Assembly (NCBI GenBank): GCA_023055505.1
Contig: JALIRH010000003.1
Location: 1,479,501 to 1,543,500 of the forward strand
Reading direction: 5' to 3'
Length of the DNA stretch: 64,000 nt
Origin: Callipepla californica brunnescens
Lineage: Eukaryota > Chordata > Aves > Galliformes > Odontophoridae
Below are positions 58,695 to 64,000 of this stretch, piece after piece (position 1 is the stretch's first letter; the number at the start of each line of letters is the position of its first letter). The notes below the pieces were generated by a model. That model ran no database searches, was not told the origin of the DNA, and saw only the letters and a program-made list of their open reading frames with translations. The translations under genes were made by a program, and so were the position numbers.

Positions 58695-61600
58695 CACCCT
58701 GTTCTGAAGGATGTATTTTATCAACAGAAATCTATGAACTCAAAAAATGTTGTAATCTTGAAAAACTCTTGTAGTCTTGAATAATATTCTGTCCACTAAA
58801 GTTGCTGTCTACACCTACTGTTTCCTTAACATCTTCGTGAACGTTTTTTTCAGTCACAGATTATTTTGTCACTTTGTGTTCCATTTGGGCTGATTGGGAG
58901 AATAAATAAATAAGAACAAATAGAAAACATTACAATCTTTAAGTTTTTAATCTACTTTCTGTGTAATTTGCCTTGACTACTCTATCTTTACTGTCACTAC
59001 CTAAGTAATGAGAACATTACTTTCTCCAATTGGTTCTTCCTTGTTTTGAAGAGACTATCAGTGTTTCTTAGAGTTAAGGTTAATAGTAAACACGAAAGCT
59101 CAAATAGATCCATTTCTTTTTTTTTTTTTTTTTTTTTTTTTTTTATTTTCTGCATAACACAATTCTGCTGAGAAGCCTTTATAAATTCTGATTATATTCA
59201 GCTTTCAGTTATCACTGATCTTCTATTTCTGGGGAACTTCCTCACTTTTTCTCTACCTCTCTTCACAGGGAGCCTGAGCCAAACTAGTCTGCTTAATTGG
59301 CATTTCTCTGCACACCTAAGGATAGCATGGCATAAAAATTGTGGGTGAACAGCTCAGCAGTGGCATCCAGTTTTAGTGATGAGAATAGCATGACAGATTA
59401 AAGCATTACTGTGTGTGGCATACTGACAGGCAGAAAGAGAGAGATGAGTATGAGAAAAGTCCTCATCTACCTCATTGTACTCTGAAATATACCTCATATT
59501 AAGAGTGGGAAGGACATGACCTTCATACCTTTCTTTTTTAGCTTTTAGAAACTGTTCAAATTAAACTTGCTTTAAAGTATAACCTTTAAATCACAAGCAA
59601 ATACAGTTTAAGTAAATCTGAAATATTAAATATTTAGGTCAAAATTCTAATTGCTTTTCACAGATTAATAAATAATCTGATGGGGTTCCACTTGTCATTC
59701 AAATAATATATTCTTCTCAACTTAAAGAGTTCAAGGCATCGGGTTTATAACTAATCAAATAAAAAGCCGTGTTTTTTAGACTCAAATATGGGTCTTCATC
59801 CTCTCTATTTTTACTTTTATAAGAACTCCTTTATTCACAGTAAAGAAACAATTAAATATTCCAAATATTATATTCCAAATATGCTGTCAACAACTGTTTG
59901 AAATATATATTCACTAGTACTTTACAGAGTTGCTAAAACACAAAATGATTTGTTCAGTTAAAAAAAAAAACAAACAGATTTATGTACCAAGGATTTCTGA
60001 AACCAAGTTTTTGTTCTCTGTGGGATCTGGTTACCTTAAATAAAGCCAGAAAGTTCAGTGATGTCAACCCATAGTTGCATAAAGATGCTGACAAATTCTT
60101 GGTATTGCAAATATTCTGAGGAGACATCATTCTGTGACTTAACTGAAGCTTGAGAATTGAGGAAACACGACGTTAAGCATTTGGATTCAAGAAGAGTTCA
60201 AACAAATAAGAAAAAAATCTCAACCAGATTTTGAAGCATGCTACTTAAGACTGTTTCTACTACATTATATGGACAGCAGATGTGATAGATGAGGGGAAAG
60301 AGAAGAGATTTTTGAAAGACAACAATGTTGTTCCTCGAAGTAACTTCTCAAGCATCCCTATAATTAGGAAACATATGAGAGCTGGCCCACAGTGTTTAGT
60401 AAGAGAGAACCCTTCAGAGAAAGAAGGACTTCAGCTGCCAATGTAAACTTCTCTTAGCATTTGTCTCTGTGGTACCCGATGACTTGAAACCTTCTTGGGT
60501 CACTCATAGGCACTTTTTCCATCAGCCTAGTATTTACACAGGCTGTTTTTGAGGCCTCCATATAGACAGTAGAACTGGCAAGCGGATTGCTGAACCGAAG
60601 CAAAAGCACATTTGAGGGAATTTATTCACAAACTTATACCAGGAATTCTAAGAGTACTGAAGACCCAAATTAATGTAGTGGACTTGCTTCACTTGGAGCA
60701 TAAATATTATTTCTTTGCTTATTTCATTAAGTTATTTGTGTGGTAGGTATTCTTAAAATTTCATGTTCTACAAACAGAAACTGTATTCACAACACTTCTT
60801 TACAGAAAAAAATAATTGTTATCTGTTGTATCATTGTGATAATTATTATGAATGAATAGGAAATGTGCCTCTGTCTATGCAGTCTTGCAAAACACTGATC
60901 AGGATAGTGGAGAATTCTATCTAATTATAAAAAGAATAAAACAGAAATGTAGCATACTTGACAGCACAGATACAGAATCTTGGTAAATGAATCAAATCAA
61001 AATTAGAAGATCTTTAAAATGTATGTCTCATGGAGAAGGAAAGACAAGTTGATATTCTTGTTAATGACAGTTTGAAAGGAACAACTTACTACTTGATAGG
61101 ATTTATTTGATTTTTTAGATAAAGAAAGCAAGTTTAATTGAAGCTGCCAAAATCAATATAGGGAAAAACAAGAACTGTGTTCTCTGAATTGAAATAAATT
61201 TGGAGAAAACACTTAAAGGTGCTGTCCTAAGATCTTCACAATAAAAATGCATTGCAGAACAGAAATGTTTTACTCCAGAAGTTGGGGAAGAGGCCTGCAA
61301 AGAATAGTAAACCTTGCTTACTCACACAATGTTTAACTTCAAAGAATTTTCATCCCTCACTATACGGAATACAGAGATCAATTATTTTTACAAAAAAATT
61401 TAATATAAATATTTTTTAAATATGGAAATATATGCATTTTTTTCTATAAAGATCTCAAAAGTAGAGAACATATCAATCAGTAAATAACTAGATAAATAAA
61501 GCATTTTTCAGGATAGCGATCTTGTCTCTAAAAACATAAAGTAATGGTCTGGGAAATGTAATGTTTCTGCAGTATAACATCATTACTCTGTTTGCGTGAG

Positions 61601-62351
61601 CACTTGAAAATAGTTTTTCTATTAAAAGAATATCATCCTAATTCATCTATTTTTAGGACATGCTTCACCACAATCACAACCACAGCCCAGTTTCAGTGTG
61701 AAATTAACATTTTCATCAACATTTCTCTTCACAGCAAAGCCAAATTCATGGACAAAATTATGTGTAATTAGGTGCATGCAACTCACATTTTCTACTTGCC
61801 AAATATATCAGGTATATAAACAATAATCAAGGTTTAAGCACTCAGAGAAAAGCCAATACTGTAGGTATGTTTCATAAACATAGGTTTCTCATTTTTTTTC
61901 AAGTTAGAAATTCAATCTTAGATAGGAAAATGTTATTTCTGTTATTTAAACCTAAAGGAGAATTTCACAAGCCCATTTAAAAAGAAAATCTAATTATTTG
62001 ATGTCATACATTTACAATTCACATTAGTGGAAACAGTATTTCAAGCCTTTGGGTTTGTTCTTGATTACATAAATAGTGACCCAAGCTGACAATCCTCCAG
62101 GCATCTGACAAGTTGACATTGACAATATTGGAAGTTGCAATGCTGCAATTGTCTGCAAAATGCAAAACAATATCTACAAAGCAGTCCTAGATCTATTTTT
62201 ATATGTCAGACCCATTCCTCCTTCTATTCCAAACAAGTATATTTATCAAAGTTGTGGCAAGAGAAGTATTATTTCCAGTTATTCACAGACAAAAACAAAT
62301 GCTTCTGTCAGATGTGAATTTTATGGAGGACTGTGGAAATACTGTGCCTTT
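58695..62351. other. Long AT-rich non-coding stretch
   Basis: About 3.6 kb without a recognised gene or transposon. A 28-T run at 59117-59144 is the longest homopolymer in the window. Confidence 0.5.
59117..59144. repeat. Poly-T run (28 T)
   Basis: Longest homopolymer here. No retrocopy recognised next to it. Confidence 0.9.
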
Positions 62352-62757
62352 TGTTGTAGTTTAACACAGCAGGCAGCTCAATACCATGCAGCCTTTCACT
62401 CACTCCCCTGTCCTCAGAGAGACTGGGAGAGAATAGGAAAACTTAAAATTTTGGATTGTGATGAAGATAGTATAATAGAACACAAAAGGAAATGAAATTA
62501 ATAATTATAAAAGAATATATACAAAACAAGAGATCTGTAATTCTATCTGAGGTCAATTGTCATGGCTTTGTAACTTTATAACTGCTTGTGCAGTCCCAGC
62601 CTCCTTGCTGGCAAATCAGCAGAAGAAAAGTCCTTGATTATGTAACACTTAAAACATTGATGTATTATCAACATTACTCTCATCCTAAATCCAAAACAAC
62701 ACCATACCAAGTGCTTGGAAGAAAATTATCTCTACCTCAGTCAAAAAAAGGACATCC
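62352..62757 (-). mobile_element. LTR of a widespread avian ERV type, internally deleted
   Basis: Plus strand begins 'tgttgtagtttaacacagca' and 'ggcagctcaataccatgcag'. It then shows 'ggaaatgaaattaataat', 'agcctccttgctggcaaatc', 'aaaagtccttgattatg' and 'tctcatcctaaatccaaaac', and ends AAGGACA. From memory this is the LTR commonly seen in bird genomes with ends TGTTGTGGTTTAAC...AGGACA, lying in the antisense direction. The part between about 62530 and 62580, where the promoter with its TATA box would be, is missing, so this copy lacks a recognisable promoter. No clear target duplication was found. Confidence 0.72.
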
Positions 62758-63957
62758 ACATTAAATCTGTCCTGTTCAGCAGAGCAGCTTCTGTCTCATG
62801 GCAATAAAACATACTTCGCTATGCAATGTCTGCTCAGCTTGGACTTCATCTTAACGAGTTTCTAGCAGAAACTTTTAAATTAAAATGATTTAAAATGTAC
62901 TATAATTATCCTAGAAAACAAATTTTAAGAAAACAAACTGTCTAGATTCTAGGTTAAGTGCAACAGAAAACCCAACACATTAACACAGAAAAATGTATAA
63001 AAGGGACATCCAGACCAACATCATATTTCCTTTTAATGCTTCTAAGCTTAATAACCATACAAATATACTCAGAGCATAATGCAGTTTGTAAGTCTGAAGA
63101 GAATGAAGAGAATTTGAAGTGCCTGATAAAGTCAAGGGTTTGTTTGGTGGTGGATCTTTGTTGTTTTTTTTGTTTGTTTTTGTTTGTTTTTATTGTTGTT
63201 GCTGTGTTTTTGTTTTTGCTTTTCTGATTCCTTATGTTTGTTTGTTTTACTTTATTCCTCTGCATCATCTCTAAACGAGTAGAATGAATGATAACTTTAA
63301 TTAATTAATTTCATTATACACTTATAGCTAAGAAAAATAATTCCCTAAGAGAAAAATAGGAAACAGTGTAGATTTTGCTTCCATCTATCATATAAAGTAC
63401 AAAATTAATGTTCTCACCAGCTATAGTAATCAAGGCTCTTGTGACACTTCCAACAAGCATAGAGTTGTTAATTGCAATGTCTTGTTAAATTATATTTTGG
63501 GCAAATCAATTTACTCTTTAATTCCAGTTAGACAGTTTCAATCTTCTTATCTTCTGCTACATTACTATAAATCAGCACATTCCAAGTGGTTACACTTCAG
63601 TGGAAGGGATGCAGTTTCCATGTGTTTTAGAATGCTCTGAAATAATAGTACAAAAATCACGAAGTCAAGGAATAAAATTCTGCTAAGAGTAAAATTGATT
63701 CATTGAACTAAAAACAAACAAAAAAAGAATTTTTGTTTATAATAGCAAATAGCAATAGTGAGTGGAATTTTGAAGTCTCAGGTATGTTTTAAATAAAAAG
63801 AGGTGAATTCTTACTTTAATAGAGAGTATTATCTTCTTTGTTTCCCTCCACTTCTGAGGAAGGAAGAAGAAAATGTGGATGATGATGAGAAATCCATAGA
63901 TGTGAGGCTGTTTTGTGAAAAAGAACTTATTCTAGTACCTTTATCATCACTTGAATA
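62758..63957. other. AT-rich non-coding stretch
   Basis: No gene recognised; T/G-rich low-complexity patch at 63158-63220. Confidence 0.5.
63158..63220. repeat. T/G-rich low-complexity repeat
   Basis: TTTG, TTTTTG and TTG units; the opposite strand's Lys/Asn/Thr-rich frame is a product of this composition. Confidence 0.8.
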
Positions 63958-64000
63958 AAATTTGTCTGTTCAGTCTGAAAAAGAGAAGGTGAAGCATATT
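63958..64000 (+). mobile_element. Possible CR1 LINE, cut by the window edge
   Basis: 'gtctgttcagtctgaaaaag' and 'agagaaggtg' match the CR1 block for Leu-Phe-Ser-Leu-Glu-Lys-Arg-Arg in the ORF2 C-terminus. Too short to be certain. Confidence 0.45.

Noticed and set aside
1..64000. CRISPR arrays, tRNA or rRNA genes, bacterial operons
   Set aside because: No regularly spaced direct repeats, cloverleaf-type sequences or gene-dense coding were seen; the repeat content is that of a bird genome.

Overview
The window looks like non-coding DNA from a bird nuclear genome. It is AT-rich and dense in CR1 LINE fragments that carry the avian 3' hallmark, an imperfect repeat of the 8-mer ATTCTATG in place of a poly-A tail. 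It also holds LTRs of several endogenous retrovirus types and remnants of a mariner resembling the chicken Galluhop family. The species cannot be fixed from this stretch. I found no cellular protein-coding gene, no tRNA or rRNA gene and no CRISPR-like array. Every recognisable protein-coding stretch is a decayed piece of a transposable element. Family calls are made by eye against remembered consensus features; no search was run, and element borders are good to roughly 10-30 bases.

Layout. 0-3.7 kb: AT-rich, no recognised element. 3.7-4.6 kb: one CR1 whose middle is inverted. 6.3-6.5 kb: a mariner 5' fragment. 7.6-10.0 kb: three plus-strand CR1 pieces, one keeping an ORF1 start. 11.4-11.9 kb: two CR1 3' ends facing each other. 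12.4 and 28.1 kb: two inverted copies of one LTR-like repeat. 13.8-14.7 kb: a GC-rich solo LTR. 15.8-16.3 kb: a CR1 3' part. 16.3-23.6 kb: long stretch with nothing recognised. 23.65-23.84 kb: a MITE-like deleted mariner. 25.2-26.2 kb: CR1 ORF2 on the minus strand. 29.2-30.5 kb: two old CR1s. 32.3 kb: a CR1 3' end. 34.6-35.4 kb: a CR1 with its two halves in swapped order. 39.9-40.1 kb: a CR1 RT piece. 42.4-45.0 kb: a scrambled minus-strand CR1 mosaic containing an endonuclease domain. 46.3-47.8 kb and 50.3-51.5 kb: the two longest CR1s, with 272- and 212-codon open RT frames. 48.7, 54.4 and 56.6 kb: further CR1 3' parts. 58.3-58.7 and 62.35-62.76 kb: two more LTRs. The window ends inside what may be another CR1.

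Nothing here acts together as a system. The most notable signals are structural: rearranged CR1 copies (inverted middle, swapped halves, scrambled mosaic), two CR1s sharing the same 5' breakpoint, and the two longest CR1 reverse-transcriptase frames each having lost a different catalytic aspartate.
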